Part shown: piece after piece, positions 45,456 to 55,598 of the stretch
Layout of the letters: every line of letters starts with the position of its first letter
Numbering within the stretch: position 1 is the first letter of the stretch
Origin: Ideonella_A sp963843805
GTDB lineage: Bacteria; Pseudomonadota; Gammaproteobacteria; Burkholderiales; Burkholderiaceae_C
Direction of reading: 5' to 3'
Length of the DNA: 64,000 nt
NCBI GenBank assembly: GCA_963843805.1
Contig: CAWJLY010000001.1
Span: 310,001 to 374,000 of the forward strand
Notes under the pieces: generated by a model
What the model was told of the DNA's origin: nothing
Databases searched by the model: none
The model's input: the letters and a program-made list of their open reading frames with translations, nothing else
Position numbers and translations under genes: made by a program

Positions 45456-45997
45456 TGAGGAGGAGCCTGCGTTTCCTGCTTCCGCTCGGCATTTTTGCGC
45501 TGCTGCTGGTCTTTCTGCTGATTGGCCTGCGCTTGAATCCGCGCGAGGTGCCGTCGCCGTTGATCAACAAGCCGGCCCCGGTTTTTGCGCTGCCCTTGCT
45601 TGGCAAACCCGAGCAGAAAGTGGCCCGTGACGACCTGCTCGGCAAGGTCTGGGTGCTCAACGTCTTTGCCTCATGGTGCGGCCCCTGCCGGGTCGAGCAT
45701 CCACTGGTCAACGAACTCGCCAGGCGCAACCTGGCACCGGTCTACGGGCTCAACTACAAGGACAAGACGGCCGATGCCACGCAATGGCTGAATGCGTTGG
45801 GTGACCCGTTCACGGCCGTGCTGGTCGACGCCGACGGGCGCACCGGAATCGATTTCGGCGTCTATGGCGTGCCCGAGACGTTTGTCATCGACCAGCAGGG
45901 AATCATCCGTTTCAAGCATATCGGCCCACTGACCCCGGATGCCGTCAGCGATCACATCATGCCGCTGCTGGCCAGGTTGCAGGCGGGCAAGCCATGA
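45455..45997 (+). CDS. ccmG: Thiol:disulfide interchange protein CcmG/DsbE
   Basis: A 180-residue membrane-anchored thioredoxin-like protein. N-terminal helix, then FASWCGPCRVEHPLVNELA with the CGPC active site (Cys75 and Cys78), and YGVPETFVIDQQG with the cis-proline. It keeps apocytochrome cysteines reduced. GTG at 45452 or ATG at 45455 are both possible starts. Confidence 0.93.
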   Translation: MRRSLRFLLPLGIFALLLVFLLIGLRLNPREVPSPLINKPAPVFALPLLGKPEQKVARDDLLGKVWVLNVFASWCGPCRVEHPLVNELARRNLAPVYGLNYKDKTADATQWLNALGDPFTAVLVDADGRTGIDFGVYGVPETFVIDQQGIIRFKHIGPLTPDAVSDHIMPLLARLQAGKP

Positions 45998-46515
45998 GTG
46001 GAGCCCGCTTCATCCGATGGCTGGCCGGCGTCGTCCTGTTGTTCGGGCTTGCTGCAGCGATGGCCAAGGAAGCCGCCCCCGCATCGGCCGACCCGGTACT
46101 CGAAGCGAAGATGGTCGAGATCACCGCCGAGCTGCGCTGCCTGGTCTGCCAGAACCAGACGATTGCCGACTCGAACGCCGACCTGGCAGTCGATCTGCGA
46201 CGCCAGGTTCGTGAAATGCTGGCGCGCGGCGACAGCCAGCAACAAATTCTCGACTACATGACCGCACGTTATGGCGATTTTGTGCTGTACCGCCCGCCAC
46301 TCAAGGCCAGCACCGCCGTGTTGTGGTTTGCGCCCGGCATCCTGCTGGTTGCCGGAATTCTGATCCTGCTGGTGACGCTTCGCCGGCGCAACCGGCTGGG
46401 CGACGAGCGTTTCGAAGCCGAAGTCGACCCCTATCTCGAATCGCCCGACGACCCGAACGCCGCCCGCCCGGTCGTCGGCGGTGTGACGCCCGCCAATATG
46501 CCTCCTCCGCGATGA
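45994..46515 (+). CDS. ccmH: Cytochrome c-type biogenesis protein CcmH
   Basis: A 173-residue protein with an N-terminal signal/anchor, the LRCLVCQNQTIADSNADLA motif (Cys49, Cys52) and one C-terminal membrane helix (VLWFAPGILLVAGILILLV). It reduces apocytochrome c with CcmG. In this genome CcmH and CcmI are separate proteins. Overlaps both neighbours. Confidence 0.94.
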   Translation: MSGARFIRWLAGVVLLFGLAAAMAKEAAPASADPVLEAKMVEITAELRCLVCQNQTIADSNADLAVDLRRQVREMLARGDSQQQILDYMTARYGDFVLYRPPLKASTAVLWFAPGILLVAGILILLVTLRRRNRLGDERFEAEVDPYLESPDDPNAARPVVGGVTPANMPPPR

Positions 46516-47742
46516 CCGAATCGATCGACGACCTGCGCCGCCAGTTGCAGGCCCTGCAGGATCAAAGAAGCCGCGGCGAGTTGACCGAGCAGGCTCTTGC
46601 CGATGCCCGCTCGCCGATCGAGCGACGGATCGTCGAGCTGGTCGTCGCGGGTCACCCGGCGACCTGCGGCGCAAGCGCCATCCACCGCCACCACATGGGT
46701 GTCGGACGCCGCAAAGCCGGTCCTCCCTTCGAAGTCGTTGATTGCCTCGGTGTTGGCGGGCATCGTGGCATTGGCGGTATTCGGCTATGCCTTGACCGGG
46801 TCACCACGCCTGGCATTGAACGCCCCGGAGATCGGCAGCCCCCCAGTGGCTGGTGCACCCGCAGGCGAACCCGGCGACGCCCCGAACGAAGAGCAGGTGC
46901 GCGAAATGGTCGAACGCCTGGCCCAGCGACTACAGAAACAGCCCGATGACCTGGTCGGTCAAACAATGCTGGCTCGTGCCTACACGGTGATGGGCCGCAC
47001 CGACGAGGCGATCGTTGCCTTCCGCAAGGCCTTGTCGCTCGGCGGTGACGACGCCGGCCTGATGGCCGACCTCGCCGACGCGCTGGCGGCCAAGAACAAT
47101 GGCGATCTGACCGGCGAGCCGACCCGCCTGGTTGCGCGCGCACTCGAAGTCGACCCGACCAACCTGAAGGCGCTCGCCTTGTCCGGCAGCGCGGCTTTCG
47201 ACCGCCGCGAATACGCCGCCGCGGTGCGCCAATGGGAACAGGTCGAGCGCGTTCTGCCGCGTGACAGTCGCTTCTTGCAGCAGGTTCAATCGAGTATTGC
47301 GCAGGCACGCAAACTCGGCGGCATGGCGCCGGCTGGTGCCGGCACGAGCCCGCCGCAACAAGCTGCAGTGGATACGGTTGCCGATCCGGCCAAGGCAGTT
47401 GGTGGAACCGTCACGCTGGCACCCGCCCTGCAATCGAAGGTCGCTGCAGACGATACCGTTTTCATCGTTGCCCGGGCCGCCGACGGCCCGCGCATGCCAC
47501 TCGCTGTCTTGCGCCGGCAGGTCAAAGACTTGCCGCTGCGTTTTTCGCTCGACGACAGCATGGCGATGACGCCGACCACCAAGATCTCGGATCATTCCGA
47601 GGTGATCGTGATTGCGCGAATCAGCAAAAGCGGCAACGCACAGCCGCAGCCTGGTGACATTGCCGGCCAGTCGTCGCCAGTCAAGCCGGGAGCCAGCGGC
47701 GTTGTGGTCGAGCTCAACGAGGTAGTCGGCGCGCCGCGGTGA
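46512..47742 (+). CDS. ccmI: Cytochrome c maturation protein CcmI (one frameshift near 46650)
   Basis: An apocytochrome chaperone with a membrane helix (LIASVLAGIVALAVFGYAL), TPR repeats (DLVGQTMLARAYTVMGRTDEAIVAFRKAL by pattern, and further units to about residue 270) and a C-terminal beta domain (MPLAVLRRQVKDLPLRFSLDD). The first 45 codons, after an ATG that overlaps ccmH, are in another frame; one extra base near 46650 explains this and leaves 409 residues. Last gene of the ccm operon. Confidence 0.87.
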
Positions 47743-47769
47743 GCTGCGCTCGGGCGGTTGGAGATCGGC

Positions 47770-49464
47770 TCAGAATTGCCAACTCAGCTGCAGATGAACA
47801 CCCTTGTCCTGCAAATTGGACCCCTGAGCTCGGGTTGCTGAAGGCTCATCAAGCCGTTTCGCCACGGTCAGATCCAGGCTGAAGCTTTTCCAGCGGACGC
47901 GGGTGGCGAGGCCGATCGACTGCAGGGTCGTCGCCTCCTGGCCGTGGTTGCTGCCGCGCCCGTAGTCGTAGAACGGAACCAGCGTGACCCGCAGCCCGCT
48001 CTCAGCGCGCACCAGCGCCGGCCACTCGAGTTCGAGATTGAGCAGCGCACCCTGGTCGCGAACCAGCTGGTTCTCGCGGAAGCCGCGAACGGTGGCCACG
48101 CCGCCGATGGCCATGCCATCCAGCGCCAGCAGCCGATCGGGGCTGCGCTGCAGCGTCGCCCGGGCAACCAACTGCAGATCGGCCACACCGAGTTGCCGCG
48201 CATATTGCGCCTGGCCGACCCAGATCCGGTAATGGGTCGGCGGCCGGTTCTGGAACGGCAATCCAGCCACGTCGCTGAGGTTGTTGCGGCCCCAGCTGAA
48301 GGTCGAGCGCAGCGCCAGCACCTGGCTTTGCGAGCGAAGCAGCAGCTCCTGCGAAAACCTGGCGATGTCCTCGCGAACCACCCCATCGGGCTCGCCTGGA
48401 TTGAACGAAAACGGTTGCCCGAGCAACCAGGTGCGATTTTCGCGATGCACGGCCTGCAGGCCGAGGCTGAATTTGCGACTCAGCGACTCGAAGATGGTCT
48501 GGGTCACTCCAAGCTCGATGCTGCTGAGCCGGCTCTCGATATCGAGCTCACGAACCGACTGCTCGATCACCGACGAGTTGCCGCGATCGAGCGCCAGCGT
48601 GAAATGGCTGCCTTGAGGCCCCAGCGGCATGCGCCAGGCCAGGCTGCCGCGCAAATCGCCGCCGCCTTCGGCCGGCCCCTGCAGCGACGCTTCAAGCAGA
48701 TCACCCCGCCCGCTCAAATTGCGAACCAGCCCGCTGATGCCGATCGTCGCTGCGCCGATCGACACCGGCCGGTAGTTGTTCGCAAACAGTCGGAGCTCAT
48801 AGGGTCTGGCGCGGGTCACCTCGATGTCGAGCACCGCTTCGCCCGGCGCCAGGCCGGGAATCAACCGGGCATTCATGCGTTCGAACAAGGGATCGTCGAG
48901 CAGCAGCTGGAAGCGCTCGCGCAGCCGATCGAGGTTCAACGGGCCGTCACCTGGACGGTTGAGTTGCGCCAGCACGTAGTCGTCGTCGAGGCGCCCCATG
49001 CCGCGCAATTCGATCGCCACCAACCGGCCTTCGACGACCTCGAATTCGAGCAAGCCCAAAGCAGGTTCAACCCGTTTCAGCAGCAGCCCCGAGTTGACAT
49101 AGCCGCGGTCGACATACAACCTGGTCAACACAATTCGCAATTGCTCGATCTCGCTGGCGCTCAAGCTGCGATCGAGATAGGGCGCAACCAGCGATTGCAG
49201 GTCGGCCGTAGCAACAACGGTATTGCCGGTGAAGGCGACGCGTTGCAGGCGCAGCGCAGCCGGCTCGTCGGCGGCATCCAGTGGCAATTGACTTGTCGGC
49301 AGCGCTGGCAATTCGAACAGGCCGGCAGGCCGCGGCGGGCTGAATGGCGGGCGTTGCTCGCCTTGTGCCGATGGCGGGTTGCTGCCATCGGCAGCAAGCG
49401 CTGCGGAGACCCCCAGCAGACTCAGGCCGACGGCAACGATCAACTGCCGGTTCCGCCGGCTCAC
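47770..49464 (-). CDS. TpsB-type outer-membrane transporter (ShlB/FhaC/HecB family)
   Basis: A 564-residue transporter. Signal peptide (RQLIVAVGLSLLGVSAALA), a linker, two POTRA domains (LRLQRVAFTGNTVVATADL onward and LLEFEVVEGRLVAIELRG), then a 16-strand barrel ending in HLQLSWQF with the terminal Phe recognised by the Bam machinery. VRGFRENQLVRDQGALLNLELEW is the conserved L6-loop region (VRGF). It secretes the TpsA protein encoded directly upstream; GTG start overlaps the TpsA stop (GTGA). Confidence 0.92.
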   Translation of the reverse strand: MSRRNRQLIVAVGLSLLGVSAALAADGSNPPSAQGEQRPPFSPPRPAGLFELPALPTSQLPLDAADEPAALRLQRVAFTGNTVVATADLQSLVAPYLDRSLSASEIEQLRIVLTRLYVDRGYVNSGLLLKRVEPALGLLEFEVVEGRLVAIELRGMGRLDDDYVLAQLNRPGDGPLNLDRLRERFQLLLDDPLFERMNARLIPGLAPGEAVLDIEVTRARPYELRLFANNYRPVSIGAATIGISGLVRNLSGRGDLLEASLQGPAEGGGDLRGSLAWRMPLGPQGSHFTLALDRGNSSVIEQSVRELDIESRLSSIELGVTQTIFESLSRKFSLGLQAVHRENRTWLLGQPFSFNPGEPDGVVREDIARFSQELLLRSQSQVLALRSTFSWGRNNLSDVAGLPFQNRPPTHYRIWVGQAQYARQLGVADLQLVARATLQRSPDRLLALDGMAIGGVATVRGFRENQLVRDQGALLNLELEWPALVRAESGLRVTLVPFYDYGRGSNHGQEATTLQSIGLATRVRWKSFSLDLTVAKRLDEPSATRAQGSNLQDKGVHLQLSWQF

Positions 49465-52400
49465 GGGCAACCCCCGAGCAACATCGAACGGCCGGCAACC
49501 TCGACCGGTCGGTCGGATCGCGGCCCCATCATCACCACCGGTCCTGCCGATGTCGTGCGGCCATCGGCGCGAAGCAGGCCTGCTGCGCCGGACGCGAGCC
49601 CACCGCGACCACTCAACGCCAGCGCACTGCCGCCGGTGTTCTGGCACAAACTGCGGCCAAGGCCGCCGGCATCAACCGCCTCGGCGCGCAGCTCGCGCAA
49701 ACTTCCGGTCACGTCAAGCGCCGGGTTGGCGAGCTGCACATCGCCGCTGATTCCGGTGGGTGCCGCCGCCTGGATCACGTTGAATCCGAACACATCGGCA
49801 GTTGGCACAAACGCCGTATTGCCACCCAGGAACAGGCTGCTGCCACTGGTCAGCAAGGCGCCTGCCGTGATGCGAACCAGACCACCCGCCGCGTCGCGGG
49901 CGGCGGTATTGGCTTGCACGAAACCGCTGTCGAGCAGCAGCATACCGGCGCGCAGATCGATATTGCCGCCATTGCCCTGCGGGCCGAATACCGAAGTCCG
50001 GATCACGCTGTTGCGCAGCGTCGCCAGGCCGCCGGTCGACACTGTGATGGCGCCCCCGTTGCCGGCGTTGGCGCTGGTCGAGATGGTGCTGCGGTTGAGC
50101 AGCAGGCTGCGGCTGGCTGCCACGTCGATGTCGCTGGCCGCCACGTTGCCGGTGGATTCGGCGGACACAAAAGCCAGGTTGCGCAGGCTGATCTCGGGAG
50201 CAACCAGCCCCAACCTGGTTGGCTGGCGCGATGCCGGATTGGCGACCGATGCATCGTTGTCGATGGTGGCGAACGCGCCGTCGCCGAGCGCGATCGATTC
50301 GGATGCGCCGAGGATGATGCTGCCCGCCTGCCCGGCGGATGCAGCGCCCGCCCGCGCTGTCACGCCCGCATTCGGCCCGTCGATGACGACGCGGCTGGCC
50401 GACACGTCGATGCGGCCGGCTGCGCCCGCCGCATCGGTCGAGGTCGACAAACCGCCGGCGCGGATCACCAGATCCCGGCTGGCCTGCAACGTGATGCTGC
50501 CGGCCTGACCGCTGCTGCCGGTTATCGCAAAGCTGACCACGCCGCCACCGATGGCATCGATCAACACATTCGCCGCACGAACGCTGATCTCGCCTCCTTT
50601 GCCACTGGCAAAGGTACTGGTCGAAATCTGCGGCGCCTGGTCAACTGCGCCGCTGCTGTCGAGCATTTCCAGATCGCCGCCGACAAGCAGGTCGATCCGG
50701 CCGGCGTCGCCGCTGCTGCTGCGGCCGGCACCACTGCTGATCCGGCCCGCGCTGTCCATGGTGACGCTGCCGGCGCGGATGTCGACCAGCCCGGCATTGC
50801 CGGCGCCTTGGGTGTCGGAGCTGATGAATGCGCCGTTGCGCAGGCGCAGCTTGCCAGGCGTCACCACATCGATGCGGCCGGCATTGCCCGTGCTCGCGGC
50901 AGTGGTCGAAGTGCTGACAAAGGCCTTGCCGTCGAGCGTGACATTGGCCGCGTCCAGCCGCACACTGCCGGCCTGCCCCCGGCCGGTGGTGTTGGCGCCG
51001 ATCGTGGCGGCGCTGCGCAACAGCAGGTCGCGGCTGGCGGTGATCGTGATGTTGCCGCCGTTGCCGCTGCTGCCGATTCCGGCAAGGCTGTTGACCCGCG
51101 CGCCCGATTCGAGCAACACCTCGCTCGCGCTGACAACGATGGCGCCGGCGTTGCCGGTGGTCGAGGTGCTGGTCGATAACGACGACTCACGCTGCAGCGT
51201 CAGGTTTCCCGTTGCCCTCAGCTCGAGCGCGCCAGCCGAGCCACTGCCGTCGAGCGCGCTGCTGGAGATGCGGCTGTCGCGGTCGATGACGATGTTGCGA
51301 GCACGCACCGAGATCGTCCCCGCTGCTCCCTTGGACAAGGTGCTGGTGTCGATGCCACTGCGGTTGTCCATCGTCAGGTCGCCACTGAGAAGCAGTTCGA
51401 CATGGCCTGAGGCGCCACCGGCGAGATCGATCGAATTGCTGTTGATCGAGGCATTGTCGAGCAGCAGGTTGACCGCGCTCAGCCGCACCGGTGACGCATC
51501 ACCGGAAGAAGAGGACGACGACAACAGGCTGGCGCCGCTGCCGAGGCTCGCATCCCCGCTGACCTTGAGATCGACCAGGCCAGAGCTTCCGCTGGAGCCC
51601 GGGAGCGCCAGACTGCCGACAAAAGCATCGGAGGCGATCGCTAATCGGCCGGCCCGCAAATCGACCGCACCAGCATGGCCTGCCGCTGACGTGCCGGTCA
51701 CCATGCGGCTGCGCTCGGCCAACGCCAGTTGGCCTGCGACATCGACAACCAGTCCGCCCGGTGCGGCGCCACTGGCGGCATCGATCTGTACATAGGCCCG
51801 TCCGTCGAGTTGCATGCTGGCAGCTTGCAGACGGACGCCGCCGCCGTCACCACTGCCGCCGGTGAAGGTCGAAATATTGCCTGCGCCGGTGATGCGCAAG
51901 CCGCGGTGGGCGGTCAGATCGATCGCGCCGCTGCGCCCGCTGGCACTCGGCGAAGACGAGCTGTACAAGTAGGCGTTCGAATCGATCAGCACATCGCCAG
52001 CAAACACGCGAACGGCGCCGCCGTTGCCGCTGCCGCCGGTATCGGATGTCACATGGGCGCCGCCGGTCAACACCAGCGCATCACGAGCGCGAATGTCGAT
52101 CGAACCGCCGTTGCCGCTGATGCCATCACCGACACGGCTGATCACGCTGGCTTCGGCGCTGCCCTCAATCCGCCCGGCATTCAACGCAATTTCGCCGCCG
52201 TCGATGCCCTCGCGCGAGGCCGAAAAAATGGTCGCCCCTCTGGTCATGAGCAGCTTGCCGGCTGCAGCTGCATTGCTGCCGACAAAAATGACCTCGCCCG
52301 GCTGCGAGCCCACGGCATCGAGACGAATCGATCCGCCGCCGGCACCGATCGTCGAGTTGTCGAGCGTGATGTCGCCCGCCGCCAGCACGATTGCCAAGCC

Positions 52401-52991
52401 TCGCGGCACGACCAATTCGGCGCCGTCGCGCAACTCGATTGCAGCGCGTCGGCTGCCAAGAAAACCGAACGCCTGCGGCGCCGCGCTGGAAAAGCTGCTG
52501 GCGATCGTCGGGTCGGCATTGAAACGGCCATCCGGAAAGGCCACGTAATCGGCGGCGCCGAGATGGAACGCGCCGGGAACATCGACCGCCGCACCGGCGC
52601 CGAAGGTGACCCCGGCCGGGTTGATGAAAAAGAAGCCGGGCGTGCCACTGGCGGCCAGCAGCCTGAGCCGTCCGTTGATCAGCGACGGATCACCGCCGGT
52701 GACGCGGCTGATCACATTGGCGATGCCCGGCGCTGCTGTCGTGAAAGTCGCCGATTCGCCGCTGCCGATATTGAAGGTCTGGAAACTGTGGAACAGATTC
52801 GAGCCCGCCAGCCGTCCGAGGCTTTGCGGAATCGAATAAGCCGGTCCGCTCAAGCTTCGGGCAGCTTGGCCAAGGCTGGCGTCGGTGGCGATCTGCGCGC
52901 CAGCCTGGGTGGCGACGAAACAGGCCAGCGCGGCGGCCCGCGCATGCGGGTGCAAACGGTATCGGTACAACGCGCGCATTGGCCAGGGCAT
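49461..52991 (-). CDS. TpsA-type secreted filamentous haemagglutinin-like protein
   Basis: A 1176-residue exoprotein. Signal peptide to about residue 32, then the TPS secretion domain with its motifs NLFHSFQTFNI (65-75), NVISRVTGG (92-100) and NPAGVTFG (124-131). The rest, about residues 260-1060, is a long series of degenerate beta-helix turns of the type GxAGxxxLxAxxxLxLxxxxxIxSxT, rich in Gly, Ser, Ala and Thr. Only one Cys pair candidate lies near the C-terminus (LCQNTGG and LLGGCP). No enzymatic domain is visible. Secreted by the neighbouring TpsB; function may be adhesion or surface display. Start could also be four codons later. Confidence 0.9.
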   Translation of the reverse strand: MPWPMRALYRYRLHPHARAAALACFVATQAGAQIATDASLGQAARSLSGPAYSIPQSLGRLAGSNLFHSFQTFNIGSGESATFTTAAPGIANVISRVTGGDPSLINGRLRLLAASGTPGFFFINPAGVTFGAGAAVDVPGAFHLGAADYVAFPDGRFNADPTIASSFSSAAPQAFGFLGSRRAAIELRDGAELVVPRGLAIVLAAGDITLDNSTIGAGGGSIRLDAVGSQPGEVIFVGSNAAAAGKLLMTRGATIFSASREGIDGGEIALNAGRIEGSAEASVISRVGDGISGNGGSIDIRARDALVLTGGAHVTSDTGGSGNGGAVRVFAGDVLIDSNAYLYSSSSPSASGRSGAIDLTAHRGLRITGAGNISTFTGGSGDGGGVRLQAASMQLDGRAYVQIDAASGAAPGGLVVDVAGQLALAERSRMVTGTSAAGHAGAVDLRAGRLAIASDAFVGSLALPGSSGSSGLVDLKVSGDASLGSGASLLSSSSSSGDASPVRLSAVNLLLDNASINSNSIDLAGGASGHVELLLSGDLTMDNRSGIDTSTLSKGAAGTISVRARNIVIDRDSRISSSALDGSGSAGALELRATGNLTLQRESSLSTSTSTTGNAGAIVVSASEVLLESGARVNSLAGIGSSGNGGNITITASRDLLLRSAATIGANTTGRGQAGSVRLDAANVTLDGKAFVSTSTTAASTGNAGRIDVVTPGKLRLRNGAFISSDTQGAGNAGLVDIRAGSVTMDSAGRISSGAGRSSSGDAGRIDLLVGGDLEMLDSSGAVDQAPQISTSTFASGKGGEISVRAANVLIDAIGGGVVSFAITGSSGQAGSITLQASRDLVIRAGGLSTSTDAAGAAGRIDVSASRVVIDGPNAGVTARAGAASAGQAGSIILGASESIALGDGAFATIDNDASVANPASRQPTRLGLVAPEISLRNLAFVSAESTGNVAASDIDVAASRSLLLNRSTISTSANAGNGGAITVSTGGLATLRNSVIRTSVFGPQGNGGNIDLRAGMLLLDSGFVQANTAARDAAGGLVRITAGALLTSGSSLFLGGNTAFVPTADVFGFNVIQAAAPTGISGDVQLANPALDVTGSLRELRAEAVDAGGLGRSLCQNTGGSALALSGRGGLASGAAGLLRADGRTTSAGPVVMMGPRSDRPVEVAGRSMLLGGCP

Positions 52992-53002
52992 GATTGATCC
53001 AG

Positions 53003-55357
53003 TCAGAACCAGTTGCCGATCAGGATGAACGGGGCCCAGTAGAAGGGATGGTCGAATCCGGGCTTGCGCAGCAGCTCGATCTGCGAGCGTTGCAAGGCCT
53101 GCGCCTTGCTCAGGCGATCGCTGAGCAGGCCACGGTAGAAGCCCGACATCAGCAGGACGGCGGCGTCGTCGGATACCGGCCACAACGATCCCATCACCGA
53201 CCGCGCCCTCGCCTTGATCGCCGCACCCGACAAGCCGAGCGGTGATCGCTCGTCGCCTTCAGCGGTTTCACACGCCGACAGGCTGAGCAGCTCGATCGGC
53301 TTGCGCCGCAAGGCATCCGAGCGCAACAGCGATTGCAGACGGTCGAGCGTCAACAGGTCGTCGTAGGCCAACAGGTAGGTCGCCTCGGAGCGCCCGCCAA
53401 AAACGCCGTGTGATGCCAGGTGAATGATGCTGTAGCGACCCGACTCGGCTTCACGCCGAAAATTGTCGACCGTGAAATCCTGATCGAGCATTCGGGTGCC
53501 ACCGGCCACCTGCCCGATTGCCGCCACCTCCTTGCCGACACCCGGCAGCGACAAGGCGTCGCGCAACGCGGCGCTGCGCGAGGCTTGATCGGCCGGCGCA
53601 TCAGCCAGCGCAACGGCAGCGCCACGCATCGAGCGCAACGCGCGGCTCGCCACCAAGGTGCTGGGCGGCCCGAATTGACTGGCTGCCTGCGGACCGAGCA
53701 ATTGGGTGACCGCGCCCCGGCTGAGCTTGTCGACCACCGATCCGGGTACCGACAGGCCCGCCAGCAACACGCCGCTCACCGGCGCGGCCCGTTCGGTGTT
53801 GGTCATGCTCATGCCGGTTGCCGTGGCAATGGCGTATTTTTCGATTGCATAACGGCTGCCGTCGTGGAAGGCACCAACCGCCACCAGCCGCAAGGCCCCT
53901 TCGGGAACCACCACCAGCGTCTTCACACCGTGGCTCAGCAGCGTGTTGTCGATCGGCCGCAGGATCCAGTCGTACAGCTGCCTTGCTTGCGCCATGGTGC
54001 CGTCGCCACCCGCGCGCAAATTGCGTGCGAACTGCGCCGCCAGCAAGCGCACCTGCTGCGCACTCGCCGCCGACCGGTGGCGGCTGATGCCGGCGGCGGT
54101 CTCGAGCAGCAACTCGACCCGATCCGACAAGACGATCGGGTACAGCACCGCCACGTCGCCCGGGATTACGGTAGCGCTGCCACCCTTCACCGCATCGACC
54201 TCGCAACGGTCGCCGAGATAGTCTTGCAGCTCCGACTGATGCAGCAGCTCGACGGTATCGATCACCTGACGCAGCGACGCGTCACGCTGCGCCGCCGTGG
54301 CGCGGTCGGATGCCGCCAGCAGGCTGTCGACCAGGCCGAGATAGAGCGGTTGCAGCACCGTGCGGTAGGTTGATCGGCCCCGGTCGTCCTCGATCGGCAA
54401 ATCCTGCCGCAGCGCTTCGAGGTGATGAACCGCCCGCTGGTAGGCGGCCAGCGATGCGTCGAGACGGCCCAGCTTGTCGTTGCTGCGCGCCAGCCGCCAT
54501 TCGAGCTGGACCGGCAGATCGCCAAGCGCAGCGGCCGACAGATCGGCGATCAGCGCCAATGCGCGCCGGCTCAGACGAATCGCCTCGGCGGGGCGCTGCT
54601 GATCTTCATACAGCTGGGCCAGCCCGTCGAGTGCCTGTGCCAGCAAGGCGGGCTGCCCCGTGGCGGCCGGCGAACGGCTGGCATCGAGCAGCACCTGGTG
54701 CGCCCGCTGCAGACCCGCCTGCCCCGCTGCATGGTACTGCTCGCCGAGGTTGATCTGCCAACGCGTCCGCGATGGCGAATCGGGCAGTGCGGAGATATCG
54801 CGGGCAACCCGGTCGAGTTCGTCGAGCTGCGCGACCGGCCCGGCCAGGCGGGCCAGATTGAGCCGGGCCGGAAACTCGATCTGCGCGTCTGCGCCGGCCA
54901 GCCGCAAGGCTTCCTGGTAGCGGCTGCGGGCTCGCTCGGGCTGGTTGCGCAGCACCGCCAGATTGCCCAGATCGAGAGCGACGCGGCCCTGTTCAGCACC
55001 ACGCAACGCCGCGTAGGCCTGCTGCAACGATGCTTCGGCCTCGTCGAGGCGGCGCGCCTGCAGCAGCGAAGCGCCCAGTTCGCCGCGTGCGAGCATCCGA
55101 TCAGCGTCGGAAGGCGCGACACGACAAGCACGCTGCAATTCGCTGATCGACCGGCTCAGCTGGCCTTGCTGGCGATAGGCCAAGCCACGTTCGAACGCCG
55201 TCGCTGCCAGACTGGCCTGGGCAGCGGCCCAGGGTGCCGCGACCAGACAAGCGCCGATGGCCATCGATGACAGGCCCAGGCGCAAACGTTGCGCTATCGA
55301 ACTGCAAATGCCTCGATGACCCGCCAAGGCCGGACTCCCGAAAAATACCCCAAGCAT
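53003..55357 (-). CDS. CHAT-domain (caspase-like) protein with TPR repeats
   Basis: A 784-residue protein. The N-terminus has a hydrophobic export signal (LGLSSMAIGACLVAAPWAAAQA). About residues 55-420 are helical TPR repeats (AFERGLAYRQQGQLSRSISELQRA by pattern and following). The C-terminal CHAT peptidase domain has the catalytic pair His650 in IIHLASHGVFGG and Cys696 in LLSLSACETAEGD, and ends HPFYWAPFILIGNWF as in the family. It lies 11 bases upstream of tpsA, so protease, exoprotein and secretion pore form one transcript. The start may be here or at an ATG 31 codons later. Confidence 0.88.
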   Translation of the reverse strand: MLGVFFGSPALAGHRGICSSIAQRLRLGLSSMAIGACLVAAPWAAAQASLAATAFERGLAYRQQGQLSRSISELQRACRVAPSDADRMLARGELGASLLQARRLDEAEASLQQAYAALRGAEQGRVALDLGNLAVLRNQPERARSRYQEALRLAGADAQIEFPARLNLARLAGPVAQLDELDRVARDISALPDSPSRTRWQINLGEQYHAAGQAGLQRAHQVLLDASRSPAATGQPALLAQALDGLAQLYEDQQRPAEAIRLSRRALALIADLSAAALGDLPVQLEWRLARSNDKLGRLDASLAAYQRAVHHLEALRQDLPIEDDRGRSTYRTVLQPLYLGLVDSLLAASDRATAAQRDASLRQVIDTVELLHQSELQDYLGDRCEVDAVKGGSATVIPGDVAVLYPIVLSDRVELLLETAAGISRHRSAASAQQVRLLAAQFARNLRAGGDGTMAQARQLYDWILRPIDNTLLSHGVKTLVVVPEGALRLVAVGAFHDGSRYAIEKYAIATATGMSMTNTERAAPVSGVLLAGLSVPGSVVDKLSRGAVTQLLGPQAASQFGPPSTLVASRALRSMRGAAVALADAPADQASRSAALRDALSLPGVGKEVAAIGQVAGGTRMLDQDFTVDNFRREAESGRYSIIHLASHGVFGGRSEATYLLAYDDLLTLDRLQSLLRSDALRRKPIELLSLSACETAEGDERSPLGLSGAAIKARARSVMGSLWPVSDDAAVLLMSGFYRGLLSDRLSKAQALQRSQIELLRKPGFDHPFYWAPFILIGNWF

Positions 55358-55598
55358 GAAAACGCCCGGCCGGCACACGCGGTCTGCCTCGAACCCCGAA
55401 TGTTCGACCCGGCAAGCTGCATTCTGCGTCGCATTCGCCGATCGGGACAAGCGGCCTGACCCGACAAACGGCCAATCGACGACGCCATCGCCGCCTTGCA
55501 CGTGCGAAAAAACCGACACCACACACCGCCACGCGGTGCTAAGTTCAGCTTTTGTCCGCTGCCGATGCAGTGGCCAGTCCCTCCAGGAGCCGCCGCCA

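Noticed and set aside
47944..50508. An 854-codon plus-strand open frame over tpsB and tpsA, and others at 49344-51179 and 51729-52997
   Set aside because: They are antisense shadows of high-GC genes with strong third-position bias; no domain, no ribosome site, and the minus-strand genes are well supported.
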